From NCBI RefSeq assembly GCF_905147045.1, contig NC_065899.1:6956501-7020500 (forward strand): a stretch of DNA of 64,000 bases, in the 5' to 3' direction. Below, in pieces: positions 12,001-21,099 of the stretch. A model generated the notes under the pieces. The model made no database searches, had not been told where the DNA came from, and saw only the letters and a list, made by a program, of their open reading frames with translations. A program made the translations under genes and the position numbers. This DNA is from Nymphalis io (lineage: Eukaryota; Arthropoda; Insecta; Lepidoptera; Nymphalidae). Numbering within the stretch: position 1 is the stretch's first letter; every line of letters begins with the position of its first letter.

Positions 12001-15000
12001 ATACATCGTGTATTGATAAATGTCGATCATACTATAATTAAAAAAATACTGGTTGTTCTATTTACGAAACAAGTTTCAAGCGATTTGAATAAATATATCT
12101 ACGCTTAGATTAAAATGTTCATATTATGGATTAATATTCAGAAAATTTAAACAATTTCTTTGTATTTCAATTAACCTTTAAATATACCCGAAACTTAAAG
12201 TTATGGTAATAATACGATTTATTAGTGGCTATAACTTATCCTATGTAAAACTATTAGAACTCAAAATAGTAGCCATTAATACCTGTTCCGAATACAGCAC
12301 GTGCGCATGAGAACTACTATTTTTTCCATCACACAACACCGCACCGCCACTAGAATGTCCACAATACAACAGTTCCAACCAATAATCAGCACTAGTTTCC
12401 ACTGGTGTGCATACCACCTTCGGAAACTCCAGAATCGCCGTCACTTGCCTCTCTGGATACGTTTGTATCTGTTCCGGAGTCACATCTAAGTTAGCAGTCG
12501 GCCACATCACGTCAAATTTCCAAGATTTGACGATACTGTCCCCGGTTTCCATGATACCACCTTCATTTAAATCTCTCTTCACTCTCTCACTAGTTATTGT
12601 AGCGTTGTCGTAATCAAGGAAGGTATCTTTGTCGGCAACAATTTCGAGATAGTATATGCCGCCTCTAGAGAAATAACCGCAAGGAAGAGTCATGCGGCTC
12701 TCGGAGTCTAGTGCGAGAGGCATGGTTGCTAAAAGGGTTCTCCCTTCGTCGTCTTCTCGCGCGAGGCGTACACGCAAGGCGCCAGTCCCGGTCAGGCCGC
12801 GTACGAATACATGTACGTCTCCCCCAAGGGCTACGAGGCTGGTTGGTATTTCCAGCCATACTTGACTGAGGTCGATACGATCCTCGTTTGTATATGGATT
12901 CACAAAACAAGCGCCGCCTGCAAAAGACAATATATTGATATAGAAATATTTTTAGTGGTAATAAAATGGGATGATTTATTTTCTTAACATATTCGTCTAA
13001 TTTTATATTAGGACGTCACACGCGGGCAAAGTCGGGGAGCAAACTTGTATAACATAAATTTTAAATAAAACTGCACTTTGATTTAAAAAGTGAAAAAAAA
13101 CTTCCTTAGCACACTATTCAAACACTTTTTAGTAAGTATTTATATAAAAAAAATCCCATTAAATTATTTTTCACTTTACGATCCGTGATTAGGTTGGCGA
13201 ACGTTTAACTAGTAACAAATTTCAACTGTTTTGTAGTACATTTACAGTCGAAGTAATTTGTTTGACGGATGGACACACAGACACGAAAGTGTTCTTATAG
13301 GGGTTTCTGTTTTACATCGCATGTTCGAAATCGCAAAAGGCTATGTTTCTTTATTTGTCCTGTATGTGTTGCAACTTGCATGAATATTTTTAACATAGTA
13401 TTATTAGTATAGTATCATTGTTAAATAGTTAATGCACGCGAGCGTCGTATTAGATAATTTTATCTAGTAAATTTTAATGCATGCTTTTCATTATCATATT
13501 TTATATATAAGTTTTGAAAATATTATAAACATAGAAAATACATACACGAAATATCATTTTGTTTGCGGCATAAGCATTTAATAACAAACATACAATTTGA
13601 TAATCGTTAAATATTTAGGAATAATGAATATAGAATAATCAATTATAAGTGAAGTTTAATGTCGATATCCAACCCACTTAATAATTTACGAACAATTTTA
13701 TTGAATGGTCGAGTTCAGAAATTTTACGAATTAGTTGCCGTTAATGGAGTGTAAAACTCTTCGACGAGAAAAATTTGTTTCGCTCATGAAAACTTACTTT
13801 CATTTTCAACGTATCTGAATTATATTAAAATTAATTCGTTGCTATTCATAATATTGTAATAAAATCATGAAGATGAAGTATTGTTTGAAAAAATAATAAT
13901 TTTGTTAAGTCATTATCTATACAAAATCTTCAATAATATATTTTTTAAATGTATAATACTTTCACTACTGAAACTACAGTATATATTTTGTTAAAACTTG
14001 ATGGTATAGTGATTTCGAACAAGAAATAGAGGGATAGAACAAAAAATATTATGAATTCTCAACTCAATAATATATAGTCAGCTTATAATGTTATTAAAAA
14101 ATGTAATGTAAATTTGAGGTATTAATACATATAAAATCAAAAAGTATACAAATGTATAACCCCAATACAGACGCCAACAACGACGCGACCTCGCGTCGCG
14201 ACATGTTTACTACAACCTCACTGTGAGGTAACTAATATTTTTCCTACGGTCTTGAATCTTTTTGGGTATGATGTCTTAACATGTCTAGTATAGCTAATTA
14301 TATGCGTATTGCATTATACAGTTATTAAGAAGGCCTTACAATATGTATAATAATGAACAGTGAAGTTTGTAGATCAATCCACTTTTAAAAAATATTATGT
14401 CCTCCTGACCCATTTAAATAACGGCGGTCACTGTAAACGGAGAATAGCCAACTTCCGAAACGACCGTAGAGGCGTAGGATCAACGGCTTACGTGCTTTTT
14501 GAGGCAGGGGAGCTAACAACTATTTATTTAGTTGACCCAGGGCTTAAACCAAGGTCTGACCTTGGTTTAGCGTCACGGTAGCATGCGAAAGCGATCCCCT
14601 GGCGATCCTCGTTAAGACGGAAAGGGTACTTGGACGCCGGCGAGCCCCACATACCCCTCCACTGTTCCCGTGGGGGAAAGGCGGGACGCGTTTTTCAAGC
14701 GTTAAAAAAGGGTTTACCAAGGACTTCGTAATCTGTGGTATTATAAGCTGGCTACAGACTTATGAAAAAGTCAATTAGGATAATGAACTGTTGCAACTAT
14801 ATTGAATCATTCTTTTTTTATAACAATCAAACAAATAGTAAAAATTCGAGGCGACCTAAGGAGTGTTTACTCCCAAATAACATAAGCTGAAATTCCACAC
14901 AAACGCAAAAGACAGATTGTCAAGAAACACTCTAATCTAGTATATACTCAGAATTAGAACTTTGTAGCAAATGGTATCATATGTGTATGACTTGTGACAC

Positions 15001-18000
15001 TGAGTTTGAAATTCGTACTCAAGTAGAGTCAACAGTATCAAACTAAATTTACCGCTTAGAATAATATTACTCTTGAAATTACCAGCACTTTTTGATGTGA
15101 CGTCTTCAAAACTATTCCATTACAGGGACATGAACGCCTCGCTTAAATTAGAGATTTAACAATGTCATTTAACTAAAGTTTAAGTTGCCTACAATAAAAT
15201 GACGTCACAAGTAACTTTTCTATTTATACAAATATTCAGGCTAGCTAATTTACTTGAAATACTTTCTGTTTTAAAATAATTATAAAATTTAAATATAAAT
15301 TTCAATAGATAAATTAAAATACCAAAAAGATTGATAAACTTAGATATTCTTGTGTGGACTTCAACAGCTAAAATCAAATTGTATAGTGTTGGTATACACT
15401 TATATTTCTATATTGTTTTCAAGTCTAATTCGTTGAAAATAAAACCAACATAATTAAACTTATAACGTGTTTTTCGCGGCTAATTTTACCAGACCTCAAC
15501 CGTCTTAAGCGTTCTTTGAAATTACTTACAAAACTAAATATTACATTGAAAAGTGACGTTTCAACTTATCTCGGTCGCTCCGTTCTTCTATCGTTTACAT
15601 AAATTAAGATGTTTTGGCATTAATACCGGCATAAAGCCAAGATGAATGAGGTGTTTTGTTTGCGAAATAAATTTCACGCTTTGTACGAATGCCGGGAATA
15701 AGATTTAGTGATGTTTTTATATTTATTTTTGGGTCGTAATGAATTGTGAAATACTTTTAATGTACAATTATTTTCGAGAGCAATTTGAAGTAAAGATGAT
15801 TTTATGTTGATTTGACTTTAAGTCGGACATTTTATCGTGGAATTCAAGATAATTATTATAGTAGGTTGATTTTAATAAATTGATTTTAAAACTTGCTTAA
15901 TTACTGCTAAATTTGAGCTCACGACTGCAAACCCCCTCTCCTCTCACATCTCACAAGCCGCGAATGAAATTGGTACTAGTAAAAAAGGTAATAAAGAAAC
16001 AATTTTGTTGTATTGTGTAAATAGTGTTAATTGATTTCAACGAAAAATCTAGCAAAGCATTTATTTATATAATATATGAAAACAATTGCTCATATATAAT
16101 TTCCTATCCAGCATAAACCAAACATAGGCTTTAATAAAGCGTTCATATTAAATTTTATTAACAATTAACGATAGCAGCGTTTAACTATTGGATACAATGA
16201 TATAACAGAAATAAAGAATATGTATTCTATAAAAAATATAGAGTATGTATTCGTTTCACTAAGCATTATTAATTAATTACACATAATTGCATTAATAATT
16301 AACGCAAAATATGAACAATTATTTATCATCTGTAAAAACTATACGCTTAATTTATTATGATTGGAAATTATAATCTTATAGTTATATTGGATGAATTCGA
16401 AACTATTTTAGTTACGTTTCAATCGAGTCTTAAAATTCAATTATGTGCAGACATTTATTTAATAAGTTAGCTTTTACAAACTATACCATTACGATGCTAA
16501 TTAGTATAAATTAAACCATTACCATATACCCATATTTACATTATGTGCGTATGATTTTTTGTAATTGAAATACCTCATAAAACTCAATTTGTTAATCAAA
16601 ATACAATCACTGCGATTTAATCGGTTTGGGAAATAGTGTCAAAAAGGCGTTTGGTCAACATTTCTTACAATGTTAATGTCAATATGCGTTGGTGACTGCT
16701 TACCATCAGGTGTCAAGCTCGTCTACCTTCCTATTTTATAAAATAAATAAACTTCACATCTTTATGATGTTCCAAAGTAAGAATCTTGTGTGTCAGTTTT
16801 TATTTGAGTAGCTTGTCAATAGCTTATACTCGTAGCTTTACAATGGATACAGTTACATAGATGAAGGCAGGGCTTAGTGCAAGCATTTCGCGGAAGGACC
16901 CATCCTTCTCATCACTTTATATTGCTATGTTTTTGTTTACAAGTAGAGTGAGCTAGTGTAATTAAGACATAAGTGCCATACCATTAGCTCTTATGCTTAC
17001 CCCGGCGAAAGAAATAAATCTCTGCATTAACTTTGACTATAGACGGGTCTGACCAGTTATTACCAGTTATTTCATTAAATAAAATACTACACACTACATG
17101 ATCTGATTTCGCAAAAAACATTGAAAAAAGTCATAAAAATAACTTTAATTTAAGAATAGCTGAAGGCTAAAATCTAGGTTCTAAAGAGGCTAAGAGATCG
17201 ATGGGTCAATGATTACAGAAAGGCTGGCGGCTACGAGCAATAGCAAGGATTTATGAGTCTGCCACCACGCCTCAACAAGATTTTATTCGTTTTAAGCTTT
17301 TGTTTTCAACATAATGGTCTTTATTTTATATGAAATTTATGTTTGATGATATCAGGTAATTAATTAATAATAATTTAGGATTTGTAGGATACAAAAACTT
17401 TTACCTTTTGCGTTTGTTTTATGAGGAAACTATTTAATGATCTAATGAATTCTTCTCTTGGAAAAATAAAGAACTATACGATTTCTTAGTGTTATCTTTA
17501 AGGATCTGATAAGGTTTCGTAATCACGGTTAATATTGTAAAGATTTCAATGTTCTATAGGATTTTTTTTATAAAATATACATGTAGGTTTTGTGTTTATT
17601 ATGGGATATTAAATTTAAATAATTGTAAAGTTAACTTAAAGTAAAAATCGAACGATGGTAATTGTTAACGTTATTGAATTTTTTTCATTCGACTGAATAC
17701 GTAACTTGGCCATAACATTCGTTTATTGAACAACGGTATTGCGTGCCTGGAAAATGATTGATCGTTTTCTGTCTTCACAATCCTCCCAACTCCCCTTTTT
17801 AACACGAAGATGCGTAAAATCTTCGATTATAATTTCAAAATACATGTTAATTTTATTGATATATAACGTATTTATTTCGAATTTATCAACTATAATACGT
17901 TTTTGTTAACTACGTTAATTTCTTATGTCTATTTCCTCACCAAAAACGAACCATGTTCTTTACAAAATACTAGTTATCTGTGAAATGATATTCTGTAAGA

Positions 18001-18442
18001 ACTCACTTTTCATTACTCAACCGTGAAATATTGACAGCCGACTTATGGTGATATACTTTTTTAATGTGTGTATTATTGAAATATATAATTATCACGTTCA
18101 ATGTCGCATATCACTTTCCGACTTTTAACATATGATTTCAAGTCAAATCCAGGTGAGCATCACTGAATTTTCATGTGCTTAATTTGTTTTTATAATAATT
18201 TAATGAATTAAAAGGAACCATCATAAGGAAACTTGTATATATTAGATGAAAATCAGCTTTTGTGTCACCACCCGAATTGGAGTAGTGTGGTTTGGTTTTT
18301 GGTAGAATAGTCCTTTTTGTCCTAGACTAGCGTAACAGTGAAACATTTACATGCTGTTACATATAATTTAGGTGGTACTGGGTTTCAACTGACCTGCGAC
18401 GATGAGTAGCCGCAGTACAGCGGCGTAGTGCGCGCGGCGCAT
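1..18442 (-). CDS. THSD1-like secreted/membrane protein with TSP1 repeat, spliced, 3-prime end outside window
   Basis: Spliced coding sequence join(1..49, 2519..2655, 2888..3027, 4201..4379, 11789..11920, 12283..12917, 18394..18442) on the minus strand gives 440 codons in one open frame up to the window edge. Every intron has GT/AG ends and phases agree at all six junctions. Order: signal peptide (residues 1 to about 17), an extracellular region of about 360 residues with scattered cysteines and a WP-containing segment, then a thrombospondin type-1 repeat at about 380-440 (W385, W388, W391; cysteines 394, 400, 411, 423, 433, 435). One N-terminal extracellular region plus a single TSP1 resembles vertebrate THSD1, a transmembrane adhesion-related protein; local motifs such as a cysteine-aromatic-F pattern and VxWP/DVxWP also fit. 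Homology to THSD1 is inference from layout and short motifs; the TSP1 call is direct. A transmembrane segment would lie beyond position 1 and is not seen. Confidence 0.8.
341..2164 (-). CDS. Cfap157: Cilia- and flagella-associated protein 157 homologue, intronless
   Basis: A 607-codon single-exon gene. The protein starts with a lysine-rich MAPKK segment, then is almost continuous heptad-type coiled coil from about residue 20 to 365, followed by a short conserved GDLGFIPKP segment (419-427) and a low-complexity Ser/Thr/Glu tail. Family-like motifs include AYLKKTLN (73-80), KDQLTSEN (122-129) and GKLNTLEEFR (134-143). In vertebrates CFAP157 is a basal-body/flagellum protein of motile-ciliated cells needed for sperm flagellum formation; in an insect, testis expression is the likely setting (inference). 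The start is the only plausible ATG and gives the family N-terminus. The gene is intact and sits in a same-strand intron of the THSD1-like gene. Lack of introns could mean ancestral intron loss or retroposition. A possible AATAAA (340-345) overlaps the stop codon. Confidence 0.88.
   Translation of the reverse strand: MAPKKEKGKIEETHKGGGGTFTEVERTFLELQVAECNRKIARLRSAVDEYEQRNEELQKAYDKLDEDRADIIAYLKKTLNLKNEENNELKEKVKGLEETREIETAQFKETVNDLERNFTIMKDQLTSENKLLAGKLNTLEEFRAIRDDLMKKFDRQEQAFKDQEMKYKRVIYDAEKKFVIGKDKLKKEMEARLLQLAQDFQDATELRIAASTHRVIRENIAINNELDSILFTQAKLADQNEKYKDSERAAKVAMELAEEERDKAINKNVVQLKVIDQLTAAFQEIKTEKALYEKRNYDFETIQGKIQKLVKENEKLSLQVRILEQNLHARMSDQNKALVETTKISKESAKFRRILKEAAIAIQAALKLDDWATKDPTRDIMDRQILLSRLLDLITQYREIQHAESSDTIASLGGIYEEGDLGFIPKPTRKKSASTTVLSVASKDSVKAEQGVSQVTLSSSSVGSIKTIPSIKLVPPSTEPQLTAKDSLPSFITSTKSSVTSSEGEEENIPESEMNMEQKIEASKLEIQKSILKDLQYSQMAFQSQARISSEKNITSKTVILEEPSEMVEDENEMQEHLSVQEEDKVDDSKDHELDGEAQDEPAKEIE
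2263..2276 (-). promoter_or_regulatory. X-box (RFX transcription factor site) upstream of CFAP157
   Basis: GTTACCTTGGTAAC is a perfect inverted repeat of GTTACC around a 2-bp spacer, matching the X-box bound by RFX factors that control ciliary genes. It lies about 99 bp upstream of the CFAP157 ATG, within the usual X-box distance range. The site is seen directly; RFX regulation is inference from the family role. Confidence 0.75.
2519..2655 (-). CDS. THSD1-like gene, exon 6: first part of thrombospondin type-1 repeat
   Basis: 137 nt, acceptor CCATTAG at its right, donor GAA|GTATTT at its left. Encodes residues 379-424, including GWGEWSAWSAC (the WxxWSxWS motif), an arginine-rich strand (TRTRSRHR) and a C-x(2)-PPP-x-YG-x(3)-C segment, all hallmarks of a TSP1 repeat. 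A plus-strand frame through the same DNA is also open but is a shadow. Confidence 0.85.
2888..3027 (-). CDS. THSD1-like gene, exon 5
   Basis: 140 nt with acceptor GTTACAG and donor CAG|GTAAAC. It enters in phase 2 and leaves in phase 1, fitting exons 4 and 6. Encodes residues 332-378, including FDCRLFSERYPEYCFVYV, a cysteine/aromatic pattern similar to the membrane-distal region that precedes TSP1 in THSD1. Confidence 0.8.
3028..4200 (-). other. Intron 4 of THSD1-like gene
   Basis: 1,173 bp between donor AG|GTAAGA and acceptor TTACAG. AT-rich; no coding or repeat structure recognised. Confidence 0.7.
4201..4379 (-). CDS. THSD1-like gene, exon 4
   Basis: 179 nt, acceptor TTTTCAG, donor AAG|GTAAGA (near consensus). 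Starts in phase 0 and ends in phase 2. Encodes residues 273-331, with HGGSVFPCGEGVRVLFQYPE and two cysteines, then a basic DRLRYVAERRVR end. An extracellular beta-type domain is likely; no named fold is recognised. Confidence 0.8.
4457..4590 (+). repeat. SINE-A head fragment (tRNA-derived)
   Basis: Contains a diverged tRNA-like head (ATGGCCCGATGGTTAGAGCA, then CTAATCCGGGCAAG) followed by the SINE-A body start (TGCTTAATTTGTGTTAATAA). Clearly related to the better copies at 25.6, 32.8, 42.6 and 53.4 kb, but old and truncated. Confidence 0.6.
5804..5991 (+). repeat. Left LTR of gypsy element
   Basis: 188 bp starting TGTGCCGTCAGCACATCGCC and ending around GGATCCGTC. Matches 8557-8738 over its length with small indels. 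The right boundary is uncertain because the following internal region is deleted. Confidence 0.75.
6041..8284 (+). pseudogene. gypsy pol remnant: RT, RNase H, broken integrase
   Basis: The first segment (to about 7140) encodes a Ty3/gypsy reverse transcriptase, with SPLHVVLKKNG, a TPFGLYEFTRMTFGLKNAA strand and the YIDD catalytic box at 6446-6457. It is followed by RNase H (a TDCSATCAGAVLQQ strand, a DRELLA helix and TDHK). Frame shifts occur near 7116 and 7322. A segment at 7374-7808 carries the integrase H-H-C-C zinc region and the first catalytic strand (HEDIVGP), ending at an in-frame TAG. Most of the integrase core is then deleted, and only the C-terminal domain (PYSGPFKVL, then RLKPAF) survives to 8284. 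Non-functional. Confidence 0.85.
8557..8738 (+). repeat. Right LTR of gypsy element
   Basis: 182 bp, begins TGTGCCGTCAGCACATCGCC like the left LTR and is preceded by a purine tract (AAAGGGGGA, 8543-8551), the normal plus-strand primer site. Confidence 0.75.
11789..11920 (-). CDS. THSD1-like gene, exon 3
   Basis: 132 nt, exactly 44 codons in phase 0/0, acceptor CTACAG, donor AAG|GTACTG. Encodes residues 229-272, containing TMTLRCELFGQAGDYALTLR, a cysteine and an F-G-x-AGDY strand that recall the second repeat of the THSD1 ectodomain. Confidence 0.8.
11921..12282 (-). other. Intron 2 of THSD1-like gene
   Basis: 362 bp with GTATTA donor and CTACAG acceptor; AT-rich, nothing else seen. Confidence 0.75.
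12283..12917 (-). CDS. THSD1-like gene, exon 2: main ectodomain exon
   Basis: 635 nt with acceptor TTTTGCAG and donor CAG|GTATTA, entering in phase 1 and leaving in phase 0. Encodes residues 17-228, starting GACFVNPYTNEDRIDLSQVW right after the signal peptide. Notable pieces are LPCGYFSRGGIYYLEIV (a beta-sandwich-like strand with an unpaired cysteine), a KRDL basic site, SWKFDVMWPTANLDV, and CTPVETSADYWLELLYCGHSS. GC content is well above the flanks, as expected for a coding exon. The same DNA has overlapping open frames on both strands, which are shadows. Confidence 0.85.
14397..14460 (-). repeat. SINE-B 3-prime fragment
   Basis: GTCCTCCTGACC followed by a degenerate GGCGGTCAC.. AATAGCCAACT segment matches the end of the SINE-B copy at 43.96-44.33 kb (reverse complement). 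Short and diverged. Confidence 0.45.
14490..14712 (+). repeat. Repeat D copy (poly(A)-ending)
   Basis: Ends CACTGTTCCCGTGGGGG...GACGCGTTTTTCAAGCG.TAAAAAAG, shared with 36947-37083 (CACTGTTCCCGTGGAGG...AATGCGTTTTTCCAGCGATAAAAAAG). The common 3-prime end with an A-run indicates a retroposed element. The left limit is uncertain. Confidence 0.5.
16655..16750 (+). repeat. Repeat C fragment
   Basis: AACATTTCTTACAATG...GGTGACTGCTTACCATCAGGTG...CTCGTCTACCTTCCTATTTTATAAAATAA matches the terminal third of the repeat-C copies at 24.7, 37.2, 48.2 and 59.4 kb. Confidence 0.65.
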
Positions 18443-18488
18443 GCTGCGTCACCGCGCCATCAAGCCACACCGTTCAGCACCAGGCGCT
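18394..18488 (-). CDS. THSD1-like gene, first coding exon (signal peptide) with 5-prime UTR
   Basis: ATG at 18442-18440, followed by 16 codons MRRAHYAAVLRLLIVA and one extra nucleotide before donor G|GTCAGT. The pair of arginines and the hydrophobic core are a typical signal peptide. The exon is GC-rich, and upstream of the ATG is 46 nt of UTR ending at acceptor GCTTTAG (18490-18489), so at least one upstream non-coding exon is expected. An in-frame ATG this close to a fitting donor, in the phase needed by exon 2, decides the start. Confidence 0.75.
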
Positions 18489-19390
18489 CTAAAGCAAAAT
18501 AATAATATGATTAATAATTTAATAAAGGGTATTAATCAATCTTATTAAATATTATCGTTGTCATGATACACGTTGTTCTGCCTATTATTATAATGTCGAT
18601 CGGTGAAACAATTTAAAATTTCGAATGTTCATGAAAAATGGTTTACATACATGCCAACTTTCTAGGTGATCAGTCAAATAGGTAGCAATACGAATAGCAA
18701 CATTAATTTATATATTTAAGATTATCTTATACGTAAGACATTGTATATTATTTTATTTTTATAATAATATAAGTTTGAATAATTATAACTTAATACAATT
18801 TATGTCAGACTAAGAAAATATGTTAAGTCAGTTGTTAATTAATAATATATATTTTGTTTAATGTTATTGAAAACATTATTGTTATCGCATATATAAAGTA
18901 ACATCTGTTAGCAAACCGATTTCAAACAAATGTATATATTAGATGACGCACAGCACTTTTTATATTCAAGTCACTGGTACTCTACTACGTCCTCTACTAC
19001 CATTTCCATGAGAAACGGTCAGACAGTGTTGTTATGTATTACTAGGTAGCCCGGCATGCTTCGCAATGGGACATCCCGCATATTATATGTTATAGTTCTA
19101 TGAAAGAAGCCTTCATTTAAGTGTTAACCGCAAAACTACAGCCTACTTTTTCTCTTACTTTATCAGATAAATAGGCTTATAAACAAAAACAAACATTTTT
19201 TATCATTTTAATGATGATTCATAAATCATCATTAAAATGATAATAATAAATAAGTAAGTAAACGCGCTGTTTTCCGTTGATTAATCAAAGTCACAAATGA
19301 ACAAGGCAAAAAAGTGCATTAACAACCTTCTATATCTAACAATAATTAATAACATCTCATATTTTTTACGAGTAAAGATTCTATTCATTT
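18489..19390. other. AT-rich stretch, no gene seen
   Basis: No coding exon recognised. It contains a perfect 19-bp inverted repeat (19201-19242, listed separately). It may be part of a 5-prime UTR intron of the THSD1-like gene. Confidence 0.5.
19201..19242. repeat. Perfect 19-bp inverted repeat with 4-nt loop
   Basis: TATCATTTTAATGATGATT (19201-19219), CATA loop, then its exact reverse complement (19224-19242). It could be a small MITE remnant, a structured RNA or chance in AT-rich DNA. Confidence 0.85.
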
Positions 19391-19399
19391 TGAGGGGTT

Positions 19400-21092
19400 T
19401 TACTATTGCAAAAACCTTCCAAGACAATAGGGGCCCGAAAGTTTATAGAAAAAAACTTAGCTTGGGCATGAGGGAAATAAACAAACTGACGGACTTTACG
19501 GAGACCTGTATAACGCAAAAATACCGCAATCGATACAAGATGCGACGGACCCTAGAGCAGCGCCAGTAGAGCGAATCGAAAAAGGCGAATTACCTCATAT
19601 AACACCAGATGAAGTAGAGCATGCGCTAAGCAAAATGATAAAAGATAAAGCCTCTGGTGAGGACGGGGTGCATGTCGAAATGTTACAGGCAGGTGGAAAA
19701 CCTATACTTGAAGTCCTTGTAAAACTTTTTAACGAAATTCTCCTACAGGGTTCTACACCCGGTCAATGGAAGAATACGATTGTCACAATACTTTATAAGA
19801 AAGGCGACAAAACAAAATTGACAAACTACCGTCCAATAAGCCTTCTCAGGTCTACAAACTGTTCGCTAAAGTCCTGTGCCACCGACTCGTTAACACCCTC
19901 GACGAATACCACCTACCTATCCAGCAAGCTGGCTTCCGGAGTGGATACTCAACTATGGACCACATCCATACTGTCAAGCAGCTAATGGAGAAGTGCAATG
20001 AGTATAACCGACCCCTGTGCTTTGCCTTCGTTGATTACGAGAAGGCTTTCGACAGTGTCGGACATTGGGCCGTGTTTCAATCTCTCCATCGCTGCGGTAT
20101 TGACAAGCGATACGTAGATATCCTCCGAGAGCTGTACAAATTCGCGACTATGCAGGTGCGCATGCACAAAAACACCAACCTCATGTCTGTTGACAGAGGG
20201 GTCCGACAAGACGATAACCTCTCGCCGAAACTCTTTAACACCGTCTTAGAAGATCTGTTGAAGACGCTGGATTGGAGGGAAAGAGGTATCAATATAAACG
20301 GAACACGCATGACGCACCTTAGGTTCGCGGGCGACTTGATTCTTGTCGCCGAGAGCACCAAAGAACTTCAACTTATGCTAGCAGATCTGCAAGAAGTTTT
20401 ACTGAGGATCGGTCTGAGGATGAACATGTCCAAGACCAAAATCATGACTAATCGCCACATACGTGCACCTAACATAATCGTAGGTAAGGACACCGTACAG
20501 GTGGTTAGCGATTATATCTATCTTGGACATCGTTTATCATTTGATCGGAAATCTCAAATACAGGAGATCAAACGACGCATTGGATTAGGGTAGGCTGCTT
20601 TTGGAAAGCTCGAAGATACGTTGACATCCATACTCCCACAATGCCTCAAGACCAAGGTGTTTAACCAATGTGTCTTGCCTATACCTTACCTACCATGCCG
20701 AAACATGGACGCTTACTAAGCATAACATGCACAAAATAAAAGTGTCACAAAGGGCGATGGAGCGTGCTATGCTAGACATCTCCCTCGTTGATCGTTTACC
20801 AAACCCAGAAATCCGACGAAAGACGAAAGTCGAAGATATTGGGAAGCGTATCACGAGGTTAAAGTGGAGATGGGCTGGACAATTGGCCAGACGAGAAGAC
20901 GGAAGGTGGACTAAAGTCGTCAAGGAGTGGTGGCCTAGAGAAGCAAAAAGGCCAGTGGGCAGACCACCCACCCGATGGTCAGACGATTTTAGAAAGATAG
21001 CGGGTGCTCAATGGATGCGATTAGCACAGGACCGGGAGAACTGGCGCGCCTGTGAGGAGGCCTATGTCCAGCAGTGGATTAATGTGGGCTGA
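19400..21092 (+). mobile_element. 5-prime truncated, degenerate RTE-clade LINE
   Basis: Starts within the region before RT (GPKVYRKKLS..EINKLTD) and continues through a full RT: SGEDGVHVEMLQAGG, NYRPISLL, FVDYEKAFDSV, GVRQ.DNLSPKLF and a degenerate active-site strand (RFAGDLIL in place of FADD). It ends EEAYVQQWINVG-stop, the same C-terminus type as the RTE at 26-29 kb. Frame breaks fall near 19560, 19850-19960 and 20594 (in-frame TAG), and near 20680. Different subfamily from the 26-kb element. The endonuclease is missing. Confidence 0.85.
19635..21092 (+). pseudogene. RTE reverse transcriptase remnant
   Basis: Open pieces at 19635-19985, 19955-20593 and 20670-21092 encode successive parts of one RT/C-terminal protein. 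The catalytic Asp pair is altered (A-G-D instead of A-D-D) and stops interrupt the frame, so it is not functional. Confidence 0.85.
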
Positions 21093-21099
21093 ATATGAT

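Larger units (their letters stand above)
12918..18393 (-). other. Intron 1 of THSD1-like gene (coding part)
   Basis: 5.5 kb from donor GCAG|GTCAGT to acceptor TTTTGCAG. It carries a SINE-B fragment and repeat-D segment (14.4-14.7 kb), a repeat-C fragment (16.66-16.75 kb) and a short GC-rich hairpin (14181-14198). The rest is AT-rich without recognisable content. Confidence 0.65.

Noticed and set aside
12301..12613. Plus-strand open frames opposite exon 2
   Set aside because: Shadows of the real minus-strand exon; no domain, and the minus-strand frame joins its neighbours in phase.
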